64,000 nt of DNA from assembly GCA_964432885.1 (NCBI GenBank), contig CAYSPG010000012.1, positions 1 to 64,000 on the forward strand, given 5' to 3'. This document shows, piece after piece, positions 25,390-34,294 of this stretch. Position 1 is the stretch's first letter. Each line of letters starts with the position of its first letter. The notes below the pieces were generated by a model. The model was not told the origin of the DNA. It worked only from the letters and a program-made list of their open reading frames with translations, and made no database searches. The position numbers were made by a program, and so were the translations under genes. This DNA is from CAYSPG01 sp964432885. GTDB lineage: Bacteria > Bacteroidota > Bacteroidia > AKYH767-A > OLB10.

Positions 25390-28300
25390 CTATTTTACTA
25401 AATTAACTCTTCCGTTATTACTATGCCTGCCGCCAAACTTATCAACGGTGGAAATAACATATACATAAACGCCCTGCGGCAACACGCTGCCTGTATTGTT
25501 TAAAGCGCCATTCCAAAAAAATGGATATCCCTTTGACGAAAAAACCTGTTGCCCCCAGCGGTTATAAATGGCAATGTTTGCATCCACAATGTTGGTACCG
25601 TAAACTGTAAAGGTTTCGTTTTTGCCATCGCCATCGGGGCTAAAGGCATTGGGGGCATAAAAGCTGTAATTATCCGTAACATTTATTTCGGCTATGGCCG
25701 AATCGTAGCAAAAGTTGTTTGATGCCGTAAGCATTACCCTGCTTATTCCAATAGTGGCATAGGCATGCCATGGATTTTGCAGTTGCGAGGTGGAGCCATC
25801 GCCAAAGCTCCATCTGTAAAGCCATGCATAGGTGCTTTGATTTTGAAATTCAACAAGGGCACTTAATATATTAGGGTCGGTTGGTGTAAATGTAAATTGT
25901 GCCTGTGGCTTTTCAAGCGCCACCAGGGCACCAGACAACTGGTAAGTAGCGGCACATAACTGCGGGGCAGGTGTAGTTACCGTAAGGCTTACGTTGTATT
26001 GCCCGGCATGGGCGTACACATTGCTAACAGCCGAATCGGTTGAAAAACTTCCGTTACCAAAACTCCATTGCCAAACAGAATTTGGCACGGTCAGTGTTTG
26101 GTTTGTAAAATCAACATCAAATGGAACACACCCGCTATCCTGTGCAACTGTAAACATAACCTGTGGATTGGGGATTACGGCTACATTAAAACTATCGGAA
26201 GCCGATTGCGCACAGCCATCCAAGGCAGTTAATACCAATACAGATGATGTATTAAACACAGCACTATAAACATGGTTTGAGCCAAACCCATTGCCCCAAT
26301 TATATTGGTAAATGCCATTGCCACCTAATGCACTGGCAGTAAAGGCAACTCGGTTTCCTTGGCAAATGGTGGTATCGGCAATGGCAGCAACCGCCAAAGG
26401 TGGATAAACATAAACAGAAACCGGTGCCGTATTTTTTGTACACCCATTAGCATCAGTAACTGTTAATGTATAGGATTGTGATGACAGAGGGTTAATAACA
26501 AGCGTCAGAGAATTGGCCCCTGTACTCCATAGATACGTGTATGGCATGGCACCTCCGTTAACTGTTGGCACCAGGGTTACGCTTTGATTTTTACACACTG
26601 TTTGTGTTGCAGGTGTTACAATTTGAATGGCTGCAGGTTGACTAATTACAAATGAGGATGATACAGTGCAACCGGCACTATCTGTAACTGTTACAGAGTA
26701 GTTTCCGGGCGTTAGCGCAGTAGCCGTTGGCTGCGTTTGGCCATTACTCCACATATAAGAATAGGGAATAATGCCACCGGAAATATATACGCTGGCATCG
26801 CCATCATGGCCTCCATGGCACAGCACATTATTAAATGATGAAGCCGAAACCACCACAGCAGTTGATGGCAGCACCACTGCATTTTGACTGGCCACACATC
26901 CATTGGCATCGGTAACAGTAACTGTATAATTTCCTGTTTGAATATTTTGTAACGATGCAGTAGTTGCTCCTCCTGTCCATGTATGCAAATAAGGAAATGT
27001 ACCCCCGGTGGCAATTGCCGTTAAATTGCCATTTGCCAGTCCGCATGTTGTATGTACTATGTTTATGGATGCCACCAAAGGCACAGCAGGTTGCGAAATA
27101 TAATAGGATTGGCTAACACTGCAATTGTTTTGGTCAGAAACTACTACCGAATATGTTTTAGAAGTAAGGCCTGTAACATTGGCCGATGTTCCAACAGCAG
27201 GCGACCACTGGTAGTTTAAGCTGCCCATACCACCGGTAGTATTAAGGCTAAGACTGCCATTGCTGCCCCCAAAACAATTTACATTTTGTTGGGATATAAG
27301 ATTAATTACCATTGCTGGAGGCGATGCAACAACATAATTAGCCTGTGTGGTGCATCCGGCATTGTCTGTTATGGTAATGCTATAACTACCTGCAGCAAGG
27401 TTACTTATAACATTGTTTGTGCTTCCTCCTGCCGACCAGTTGTATAAATAAGGCAAAACACCACCCGAAGCCAAAACCGAAATGCTTCCCGTTGACACTC
27501 CGGCACAAGTTAAATCCTGAACTGATGCATTTACAATATTCACAGCAGACGATGATGCAATATTGATGGAATGTACGGTGCTGCACAAATTGGCATCGGT
27601 AACAGTACATGTATAGGTTCCGGCTGCAAGTGAGTTAATGCTTGAACTCACATTTCCATTGCTCCACAAATAGCTGTAAGGCAATGTTCCACCGGATGTG
27701 CTTAATGATACGGATCCGTTTACATTGCCACATGTAGTGGCGCTGCTGCTGATTATTCCCTGCAAGGGCAAAGCGGGTTGAGATATTGTTACAGGCACCG
27801 TAGCCGAACATCCATTGGCATCGGTAACAAGCACAGTATAGTTGTTTGCTGAAAGATTGTTTGCAATAGCGGCATTTCCGCCAACAGGGCTCCAGGTATA
27901 TTGTAACAAACCGGTTCCGCCTGATGCGGCAATGACTGCGCTGCCGGTGGCCTGCCCAAAACATTTTACATGTTGAAAACTGCCAACAACGGCAGTAAGT
28001 TGAAGCGGTGTATTAATAGTTACCGGAACCGTTGCACTGCAGCCGGCATTGTCCAAAACCGTTACGGTATAATTACCGGCAGGCAAATTGTTTTTACTGC
28101 TTCCGGTTCCCATACCGCCTGTCCATGAATAGGCAATTGGCGCCACTCCCCCATTGGCATTTACAGTTGCACTACCATTTGCACTGCCATAGCAGGTAAC
28201 CGTTTGTTGCAGATAATTTACGGTAGGCTGCGGGCCTGTGGATGGGGCAATGTTAAAGTTTTGAATGTGTGTACAACTGTTTGCATCGGTAATGGTAACG

Positions 28301-30021
28301 GTATAAGTACCTGCCGAAAGCCCGGTGGCAGCTGCCCCGCTTGCACCCGTGCTCCACTGATAGGTATATACAGGTGTTCCACCACTGGCATTAATTATGC
28401 ATGTGCCGTTTGCATTTCCGCACGATGTATTACCAAGGATAGGATTGGATGAAAGAGGCGCCACAGGTTCAATAACAACAATGTTGCTTAGGGTGATTAC
28501 ACAAGGTCCGTCAGTAACGGTTACAGTATAACTGCCACCAGGTAAGTTAGATGCAATGTTTGATACACTAACTCCTCCTGACCATTGGTATGTATAGCTA
28601 CCCGAACCACCCGAAGGATTGATGGCAAGCGAGCCGTTATTGCTACCAAAGCACGAAACATTTTGGATGGTACCCACTACAGCATTGAGCGTGTTTTGCG
28701 CTGTAACATTAAATGTTTGGCTCATTGTGCAACTGTTTGCATCGGTAACGGTAAGTGTGTAAACCCCCGCGTAAACATTGGTTATTGACTGTGTAAGAGC
28801 GCCATTTGACCATTGATATGCATAAGGCGCAGTTCCACCACCTGCGGTAACATTAATAGCCCCTGTGGCTCCGCCACATACAGCCTGTATTACATTTTGA
28901 TTTTGCAAGGCAACTGCAGCGGGTTGTGCCACTACAACAGTGGATGTTGCCGGACAACCCGAAGTGCCGGTTACAGTAACGGTGTAAGTGCCTGCAGCAA
29001 GGTTGGCAGCACTGTTGGTAGAACTTACATTAGGCATCCATTGGTACGAAAACGGGCTTGTGCCCCCTGTTACCTGTATGTTTACAGTACCTGTTAAGTC
29101 TCCATTGCATTGCACATCGGTGTGTGCCGGTGTAAGCGTTGGTGCCGATACAACCATTGGATAACTCACATTGGTGGCACTTGCATTGCCACATAAATCA
29201 TTTACAGCATTTACAATGGTAAGTGTATAATTACCACCCACCAATATGGCAGGCGAAAAAGTGAGCGTAAATGTTTTATCATAAACACCTCCCAAAGCAC
29301 ATGCCGCTGCCGAAACACCTGTAATGGTATAGGGTCCGCCAGGACCGGTTAATGTAAAATCAGAAGGTTGCACCGATGAGCACGTTACGTTTTCATAAAA
29401 TGTAACATCCACTGTACTGGTGCCGCAGGTAAGCGCGGGCAAAACACTTACCGAGGGTGGATAAATATCAAATATACTTCCTGTTGAAGATGTAAAATCA
29501 ATGGAGTAACCAAATTGAGTTGAAGAAAAATTGCTTACGTTAATTACAAAAGTTTGCCCGGGAAGCACAGGAATTACAGGGCCGTTTTGCGCTCCGCAGG
29601 GGCCGGTGGTGTTTCCATTAGGGCCTGTGGTACCTCCACACCCTATGTTAGGCGAGTAATTGCACCCCACCTCAAGCGAAGGATTATTGTATATCTGCGA
29701 GCAGTTGGCATTGGTTAAATTATACACTGCCCAGTCGTAATCATCATTGGGGTCGTTAGGGGTAATGGTAAAGCTAAGGTTACCTGCAAACTGCGTGGTA
29801 AATGTGTACCACACATCATTTATCTCGCCCTGCAGCAGGCACGATGTACCCGGGTTAATTTCATTAGGAATATTTCCAATTCCTGAATACGAAACCACTG
29901 TTGAGTAAACCTGCTGGCAGATAGGAATTGCATTAGGACAGTCCTGGCTGGTAGGTGCCTGGCCTCTGCACAAAAAAATAAGTAAGGTAAATACCGATAG
30001 TAAAAATATCCGCACCCGCAA
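25390..30021 (-). CDS. giant SprB-repeat adhesin with PKD domains and type B T9SS sorting domain
   Basis: The 1,543-residue secreted surface protein begins with a signal peptide (cleavage near CRGQ) and an N-terminal domain with NDVWYTFTTQFAGNLSF (about 20-190) typical of gliding adhesins. A beta-sandwich follows (about 190-295). Next come 11 tandem SprB-type repeats of about 75 residues (about 297-1110), each with Cys-x-G, GG-x-x-P-Y-x-Y-x-W and GxYTVTVTDxxGC. Then come two further Ig-like modules, two PKD domains (SFGNGSFS, SFGDGSTS) and a gliding-motility CHU_C tail from APNAFSPDGDGKNE to RVNLVK. It is probably carried on the cell surface by the T9SS/gliding motor. No ATG exists: the start must be TTG 30021 or GTG 30015. 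Confidence 0.88.
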   Translation of the reverse strand: MRVRIFLLSVFTLLIFLCRGQAPTSQDCPNAIPICQQVYSTVVSYSGIGNIPNEINPGTSCLLQGEINDVWYTFTTQFAGNLSFTITPNDPNDDYDWAVYNLTNANCSQIYNNPSLEVGCNYSPNIGCGGTTGPNGNTTGPCGAQNGPVIPVLPGQTFVINVSNFSSTQFGYSIDFTSSTGSIFDIYPPSVSVLPALTCGTSTVDVTFYENVTCSSVQPSDFTLTGPGGPYTITGVSAAACALGGVYDKTFTLTFSPAILVGGNYTLTIVNAVNDLCGNASATNVSYPMVVSAPTLTPAHTDVQCNGDLTGTVNIQVTGGTSPFSYQWMPNVSSTNSAANLAAGTYTVTVTGTSGCPATSTVVVAQPAAVALQNQNVIQAVCGGATGAINVTAGGGTAPYAYQWSNGALTQSITNVYAGVYTLTVTDANSCTMSQTFNVTAQNTLNAVVGTIQNVSCFGSNNGSLAINPSGGSGSYTYQWSGGVSVSNIASNLPGGSYTVTVTDGPCVITLSNIVVIEPVAPLSSNPILGNTSCGNANGTCIINASGGTPVYTYQWSTGASGAAATGLSAGTYTVTITDANSCTHIQNFNIAPSTGPQPTVNYLQQTVTCYGSANGSATVNANGGVAPIAYSWTGGMGTGSSKNNLPAGNYTVTVLDNAGCSATVPVTINTPLQLTAVVGSFQHVKCFGQATGSAVIAASGGTGLLQYTWSPVGGNAAIANNLSANNYTVLVTDANGCSATVPVTISQPALPLQGIISSSATTCGNVNGSVSLSTSGGTLPYSYLWSNGNVSSSINSLAAGTYTCTVTDANLCSTVHSINIASSSAVNIVNASVQDLTCAGVSTGSISVLASGGVLPYLYNWSAGGSTNNVISNLAAGSYSITITDNAGCTTQANYVVASPPAMVINLISQQNVNCFGGSNGSLSLNTTGGMGSLNYQWSPAVGTSANVTGLTSKTYSVVVSDQNNCSVSQSYYISQPAVPLVASINIVHTTCGLANGNLTAIATGGTFPYLHTWTGGATTASLQNIQTGNYTVTVTDANGCVASQNAVVLPSTAVVVSASSFNNVLCHGGHDGDASVYISGGIIPYSYMWSNGQTQPTATALTPGNYSVTVTDSAGCTVSSSFVISQPAAIQIVTPATQTVCKNQSVTLVPTVNGGAMPYTYLWSTGANSLTLVINPLSSQSYTLTVTDANGCTKNTAPVSVYVYPPLAVAAIADTTICQGNRVAFTASALGGNGIYQYNWGNGFGSNHVYSAVFNTSSVLVLTALDGCAQSASDSFNVAVIPNPQVMFTVAQDSGCVPFDVDFTNQTLTVPNSVWQWSFGNGSFSTDSAVSNVYAHAGQYNVSLTVTTPAPQLCAATYQLSGALVALEKPQAQFTFTPTDPNILSALVEFQNQSTYAWLYRWSFGDGSTSQLQNPWHAYATIGISRVMLTASNNFCYDSAIAEINVTDNYSFYAPNAFSPDGDGKNETFTVYGTNIVDANIAIYNRWGQQVFSSKGYPFFWNGALNNTGSVLPQGVYVYVISTVDKFGGRHSNNGRVNLVK

Positions 30022-30123
30022 TAAGTTTTAGATTCGTTGAGCAAATGTAAGGGTATGACATTTATCAGTCAATATGGTTTTATACCTATTGTTAGGCAAA
30101 TACCATTTATTTTTTAACAACGA

Positions 30124-30153
30124 TTGTTAAAAACATCTCTTTTAATATTTTCG
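30124..30153 (+). promoter_or_regulatory. candidate -33/-7 promoter of mdh
   Basis: TTG (30124-30126), a 19-nt spacer and TATTTTCG (30146-30153) fit the Bacteroidota TTTG-N17-19-TAnnTTTG promoter with one mismatch in the -7 box. The mdh ATG is 30 nt downstream. Confidence 0.4.
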
Positions 30154-30183
30154 CCACCGCAAAATAAAAAACACACATATACA

Positions 30184-31125
30184 ATGAAAGTTACAGTAGT
30201 AGGCGCAGGCAATGTAGGAGCCACCTGTGCCAATGTTATCGCTGAGCGCGAACTGGCCAACGAAGTTATTTTACTGGATATTAAAGAAGGTATTGCTGAA
30301 GGCAAATCTCTTGACATGTGGCAAACCTCGCCCATTAATCTGTATGATACACGCATCAAAGGTTCTACCAATGATTATACAGCCACAGCAGGTTCGGATG
30401 TAGTGGTAATTACATCGGGGCTTCCGCGCAAACCGGGCATGAGCCGCGATGATTTGATAGCTACCAATGCCGGCATTGTTCGCTCGGTAACCGAAAACAT
30501 TATCAAACATTCGCCCAATACAATAATAATTGTGGTAAGCAATCCGCTTGATGTAATGACATACTGCGCTTACCTTACCTCAGGTTTTGATTCTAAAAAA
30601 GTGTTTGGAATGGCTGGAATTCTGGACACGGCCCGTTACCGTTCATTTTTAGCCGATGCATTAAACTGTTCGCCCAAAGATATTCAGGCAGTACTTATGG
30701 GCGGGCATGGCGACACCATGGTGCCGCTGCCGCGATACACAACCGTATCAGGCATTCCTGTTACCGAACTTATTGCTAAAGATAAACTTGACGCCATTAT
30801 ACAACGCACAAAGGTTGGCGGTGGCGAGCTGGTTAACTTAATGGGCACATCAGCATGGTATGCACCCGGTGCCGCTGCTGCACAAATGGTTGAAGCCATT
30901 GTACGTGACCAAAAAAGAATTTACCCTTGCTGCGCATGGCTGCAGGGCGAATATGGCTTAAAAGATATTTACCTTGGTGTGCCCGTTAAACTTGGCAAAG
31001 CCGGTATCGAAGAGATTATTGAACTTAAACTTACTACCGATGAAAAAGATTTGCTTAGCAAGTCGGCCTTATCGGTAAAAGAAGTGATGGATGTACTTGA
31101 TAAAATGCAACAACCGGTAAAATAA
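30184..31125 (+). CDS. mdh: malate dehydrogenase
   Basis: The 313-residue NAD-dependent enzyme oxidises malate to oxaloacetate in the TCA cycle. MKVTVVGAGNVGATCAN is the nucleotide-binding loop (so ATG 30184 is the start, not the earlier ATG at 30124). GLPRKPGMSRDDL carries the substrate Arg residues on the mobile loop, GMAGILDTAR the catalytic Asp region and GGHGDTMVP the catalytic His. The type is the lactate-dehydrogenase-like tetrameric Mdh common in Bacteroidota. A strong intrinsic terminator follows 35 bp after the stop. Confidence 0.95.
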   Translation: MKVTVVGAGNVGATCANVIAERELANEVILLDIKEGIAEGKSLDMWQTSPINLYDTRIKGSTNDYTATAGSDVVVITSGLPRKPGMSRDDLIATNAGIVRSVTENIIKHSPNTIIIVVSNPLDVMTYCAYLTSGFDSKKVFGMAGILDTARYRSFLADALNCSPKDIQAVLMGGHGDTMVPLPRYTTVSGIPVTELIAKDKLDAIIQRTKVGGGELVNLMGTSAWYAPGAAAAQMVEAIVRDQKRIYPCCAWLQGEYGLKDIYLGVPVKLGKAGIEEIIELKLTTDEKDLLSKSALSVKEVMDVLDKMQQPVK

Positions 31126-31159
31126 TCTTCTGTTTTGTTCCTTTTTAATCTGATAAAAA

Positions 31160-31200
31160 CAAAATGCTCTTTCATTACCGAAGGAGCATTTTGTTTTTTT
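31160..31200 (+). terminator. intrinsic terminator of mdh
   Basis: CAAAATGCTC (31160-31169) pairs with GAGCATTTTG (31184-31193), extended by TTC/GAA, followed by TTTTTTT (31194-31200). Confidence 0.8.
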
Positions 31201-31962
31201 ATGCTGCCTTTATTGATTCAGGGCCAACCATGTAACTGCAATCTTAACAACAAAAATGGCGCTTTGTATTTTGCATACGGATACAACTTTGATTGGTTTA
31301 GCAAAAGCGACATTCATTTTAAAGGAAAAAACAACCAGTATGATTTCAGCATATACAATGCACGCGCAATTGACAGAGATGGAACCGACAACTTTTTTCA
31401 TAACGACTTAACCATTCCCCAATATTCATTCAGGATAGGATATTTTTTTAACAACAAAAAAAACACAGGCATCGAACTTAATTACGACCATGTAAAATAC
31501 GTGGTTGTGCAAAACCAGAGAGTACACATTAAAGGAAATGTAAATGGCACTTATGTGGATACCGATACCGTGCTAACCCGAAAGTTTATTGAATTTGAAC
31601 ACACCAATGGTGCAAATTTTTGCATTATAAACATGATGAAACGGCATACCCTTTTAAAATCAGAGAACAAACGATACTGGTTAAGTTACATAGTAAAAGG
31701 AGGAATTGGCTTTTTGTACCCGCGCAGCGATGTTACTTTATTTGGCAAACGCAGAAACGATAAATACCATGTGGCAGGTTACGTAGCCGGTATTGACAGC
31801 GGATTAAGGTTTGACTTCTTAAAAAACTTTTTTGTTGAAACAAGTTTGAAAGGCTCCTTTGCAAACTACCTAAATGTACGGTTGCCGTATGGCGGAAAAG
31901 GGCATCATCATTTTTTTGCGCTTGAGTATATTGCCACACTGGGTTTACAGGTTGGCATGTAG
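31201..31962 (+). CDS. probable outer-membrane beta-barrel protein
   Basis: The frame is open from 31135, but that part lies inside the mdh terminator, so ATG 31201 (MLPLLIQGQPCNCN) is listed, giving 253 residues. The hydrophobic stretch that would complete a signal peptide is encoded by the terminator T tract region (CFFMLPLLIQG), so an upstream start cannot be excluded. The mature part is made of alternating strands rich in Tyr, Phe and Asn (YFAYGYNFDWFSKSD, FRIGYFFNNKKNTGIELNYD) and ends ATLGLQVGM, as in 8- to 10-strand barrels. The function is unknown. Confidence 0.55.
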   Translation: MLPLLIQGQPCNCNLNNKNGALYFAYGYNFDWFSKSDIHFKGKNNQYDFSIYNARAIDRDGTDNFFHNDLTIPQYSFRIGYFFNNKKNTGIELNYDHVKYVVVQNQRVHIKGNVNGTYVDTDTVLTRKFIEFEHTNGANFCIINMMKRHTLLKSENKRYWLSYIVKGGIGFLYPRSDVTLFGKRRNDKYHVAGYVAGIDSGLRFDFLKNFFVETSLKGSFANYLNVRLPYGGKGHHHFFALEYIATLGLQVGM

Positions 31963-32029
31963 CTTTAATACCCGTATTTTGCTGTACACCTTTTGCTTAC
32001 TTTAGCGTCCCTTAATTTTTTTTAATTAC

Positions 32030-34291
32030 ATGAGCGATAAACAGGAAGCATTGGATTACCACTCACAAGGTCGTCCCGGAAAAATTGAAGTTATTCCATC
32101 CAAACCATATAACTCACAGCGCGATTTATCACTGGCATACTCACCCGGTGTTGCCGAGCCTTGCCTTGCTATAGATAAAAACAAAGAAGATGTTTACAAA
32201 TACACAGCCAAAGGAAATTTGGTTGCCGTAATATCAAACGGAACCGCAGTGCTAGGGCTTGGAAACATTGGCCCCGAGGCTTCAAAACCCGTGATGGAAG
32301 GCAAAGGATTGCTGTTTAAAATATTTGCCGACATTGATGTGTTTGACATAGAAATTGACCAAACCAATGTAGATGACTTTGTAAAAACAGTAAAAGCTAT
32401 TTCACCAACCTTTGGCGGAATAAATTTAGAAGATATTAAAGCGCCTGAGTGTTTTGAAATTGAAAGACGCCTGAAAGAGGAATTAAGTATTCCTGTAATG
32501 CATGACGACCAGCATGGCACTGCCATTATAACAGGTGCCGCATTAATAAATGCGCTTGAATTGGTTGATAAAAAAATTGACAAAATAAAAATTGTTGTAA
32601 ACGGTGCGGGTGCATCAGCCATTTCGTGCACAAAAATTTTTGTTTCGCTTGGCGCTAAAACAGAAAACATTGTGATGCTCGACAGCACAGGTGTTATCCG
32701 CACCGACCGCGACAGCCTTGATGACAACAAAAAACTTTTTGCCACCACTCGCAAAATTGATACGCTTGAAGAAGCCATAAAAGATGCCGACTTGTTTATA
32801 GGCTTGTCAAAAGGAAATATACTTACAAAAGAAATGTTGCAAACCATGGCAGCAAAGCCAATCGTATTTGCAATGGCCAATCCTGTTCCAGAAATTTCGT
32901 ACGAAGATGCTGTTAGCGCCCGCAAAGATGTAATAATGGCAACAGGCCGCAGTGATTTTCCAAACCAGGTAAATAATGTTATCGGCTTCCCGTTTATTTT
33001 TAGGGGCGCACTGGATGTGCGAGCCACAAAAATTAACGAAGAAATGAAACTTGCAGCCGTACACTCTATTGCACAACTTGCCCGACAGCCCGTTCCTGAA
33101 TTGGTAAACCTTGCTTACAATCAAAAAAACATTCAGTTTGGTCCCGACTATATTATACCCAAGCCCCTTGACCCGCGTTTAATTTACACGGTGGCTCCGG
33201 CAGTTGCCCGTGCCGCTATTGATTCAGGTGTTGCACAGCAAAAAATAATTAACTGGAGTGCGTATGTTGAAGATTTAAAAAAGAGATTAAATCTTGACAA
33301 CAAGTTAATTCGAGTAATAGTAAACAAAGCAAAACAAAATCCTCAACGTGTAGTATTTGCCGAAGCCGATACGTACAAAATACTTAAAGCTGCATTGCAG
33401 GTAAAAGAAGAAGGTATTGCAAAACCTATATTGCTTGGGAACAAAAAACGCATTGCAAAAATTATTGAAGAAAATAATTTAAACATTGGTGATATACCTA
33501 TACTTGACCCTCGCGAAGAAACCGAGACACTGAATAATTTTGGTGAATTGTTTTTTGAAAAAAGCAAACGCAAAGGATTTACGCTTTACGAGGCAAAAAA
33601 AATAATGCGCGAGCGCAATTATTATGGAGCCATGATGGTGGAAACCGGGCAGGCCGATGCACTTATTTCAGGTTTAACCAGAAATTATGCCGATGCTATA
33701 AGGCCGGCATTAAGAATAATTGGTGTACAGGAACATGCCACACGTGTTGCAGGCATGTATATAATGATAACCAAACAGGGTCCGCTTTTTTTTGCCGACA
33801 CCACCATTAATGTAAATCCTACTACAGATGATTTGGTAGAAATAACATTACTTACAGCAAAAGCAGTTCAGCAGTTTAATATTAAACCGCGTATTTCTCT
33901 TTTGTCATTTTCAAATTTTGGAACTTCAAATGATGCCTCGGCAGTAAAGGTGCGCCAAGCTGTAGAAAAGCTTCACGAAAAATTTCCGGGCATGATAGTG
34001 GATGGTGAAATGCAGGCAAACTTTGCCATGAACACGCAAATACTTCAAGACAATTATCCGTTTTGCGAATTGATAAACGGAGGAGTTAACACACTTATTT
34101 TTCCTAACCTTGATGCCGGAAACATTGCTTACAAACTTTTGCAGGAAATGGGAGCAGCCGAAGCCATTGGGCCTGTGCTGCTGGGAATGAATAAACCTGT
34201 ACACGTATTGCAACTTGGAAGCAACGTGCGCGAAATTGTAAACATGGTTACCATTGCAGTGGTGGATGCGCAATCACGGAAGCAGAGTTGA
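32030..34291 (+). CDS. maeB: NADP-dependent malic enzyme with phosphotransacetylase-like domain (MaeB type)
   Basis: The 753-residue protein decarboxylates malate to pyruvate, producing NADPH. Residues 1-430 are the malic enzyme: SLAYSPGVAEPCLAI, MEGKGLLFK, VMHDDQHGTAI (metal-binding) and NGAGASAISC (nucleotide site). Residues about 430-753 form a PTA-like domain (MMVETGQADALISGLTRNYAD, LLSFSNFGTSND) that in MaeB proteins is regulatory, typically sensing acetyl-CoA. It ends 3 bp from the convergent gpmI stop, leaving no room for a separate terminator. Confidence 0.92.
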   Translation: MSDKQEALDYHSQGRPGKIEVIPSKPYNSQRDLSLAYSPGVAEPCLAIDKNKEDVYKYTAKGNLVAVISNGTAVLGLGNIGPEASKPVMEGKGLLFKIFADIDVFDIEIDQTNVDDFVKTVKAISPTFGGINLEDIKAPECFEIERRLKEELSIPVMHDDQHGTAIITGAALINALELVDKKIDKIKIVVNGAGASAISCTKIFVSLGAKTENIVMLDSTGVIRTDRDSLDDNKKLFATTRKIDTLEEAIKDADLFIGLSKGNILTKEMLQTMAAKPIVFAMANPVPEISYEDAVSARKDVIMATGRSDFPNQVNNVIGFPFIFRGALDVRATKINEEMKLAAVHSIAQLARQPVPELVNLAYNQKNIQFGPDYIIPKPLDPRLIYTVAPAVARAAIDSGVAQQKIINWSAYVEDLKKRLNLDNKLIRVIVNKAKQNPQRVVFAEADTYKILKAALQVKEEGIAKPILLGNKKRIAKIIEENNLNIGDIPILDPREETETLNNFGELFFEKSKRKGFTLYEAKKIMRERNYYGAMMVETGQADALISGLTRNYADAIRPALRIIGVQEHATRVAGMYIMITKQGPLFFADTTINVNPTTDDLVEITLLTAKAVQQFNIKPRISLLSFSNFGTSNDASAVKVRQAVEKLHEKFPGMIVDGEMQANFAMNTQILQDNYPFCELINGGVNTLIFPNLDAGNIAYKLLQEMGAAEAIGPVLLGMNKPVHVLQLGSNVREIVNMVTIAVVDAQSRKQS

Positions 34292-34294
34292 TAT

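Noticed and set aside
26330..29130. Regularly spaced repeats that might suggest a CRISPR or minisatellite array
   Set aside because: The period of about 225 bp corresponds to the 75-residue SprB repeats of one open reading frame; DNA identity between units is low while protein motifs are kept.
32194..33027. 277-codon frame antisense to maeB
   Set aside because: It is a shadow of the strongly conserved malic-enzyme coding sequence; low-complexity Ser/Ile-rich product without motifs.
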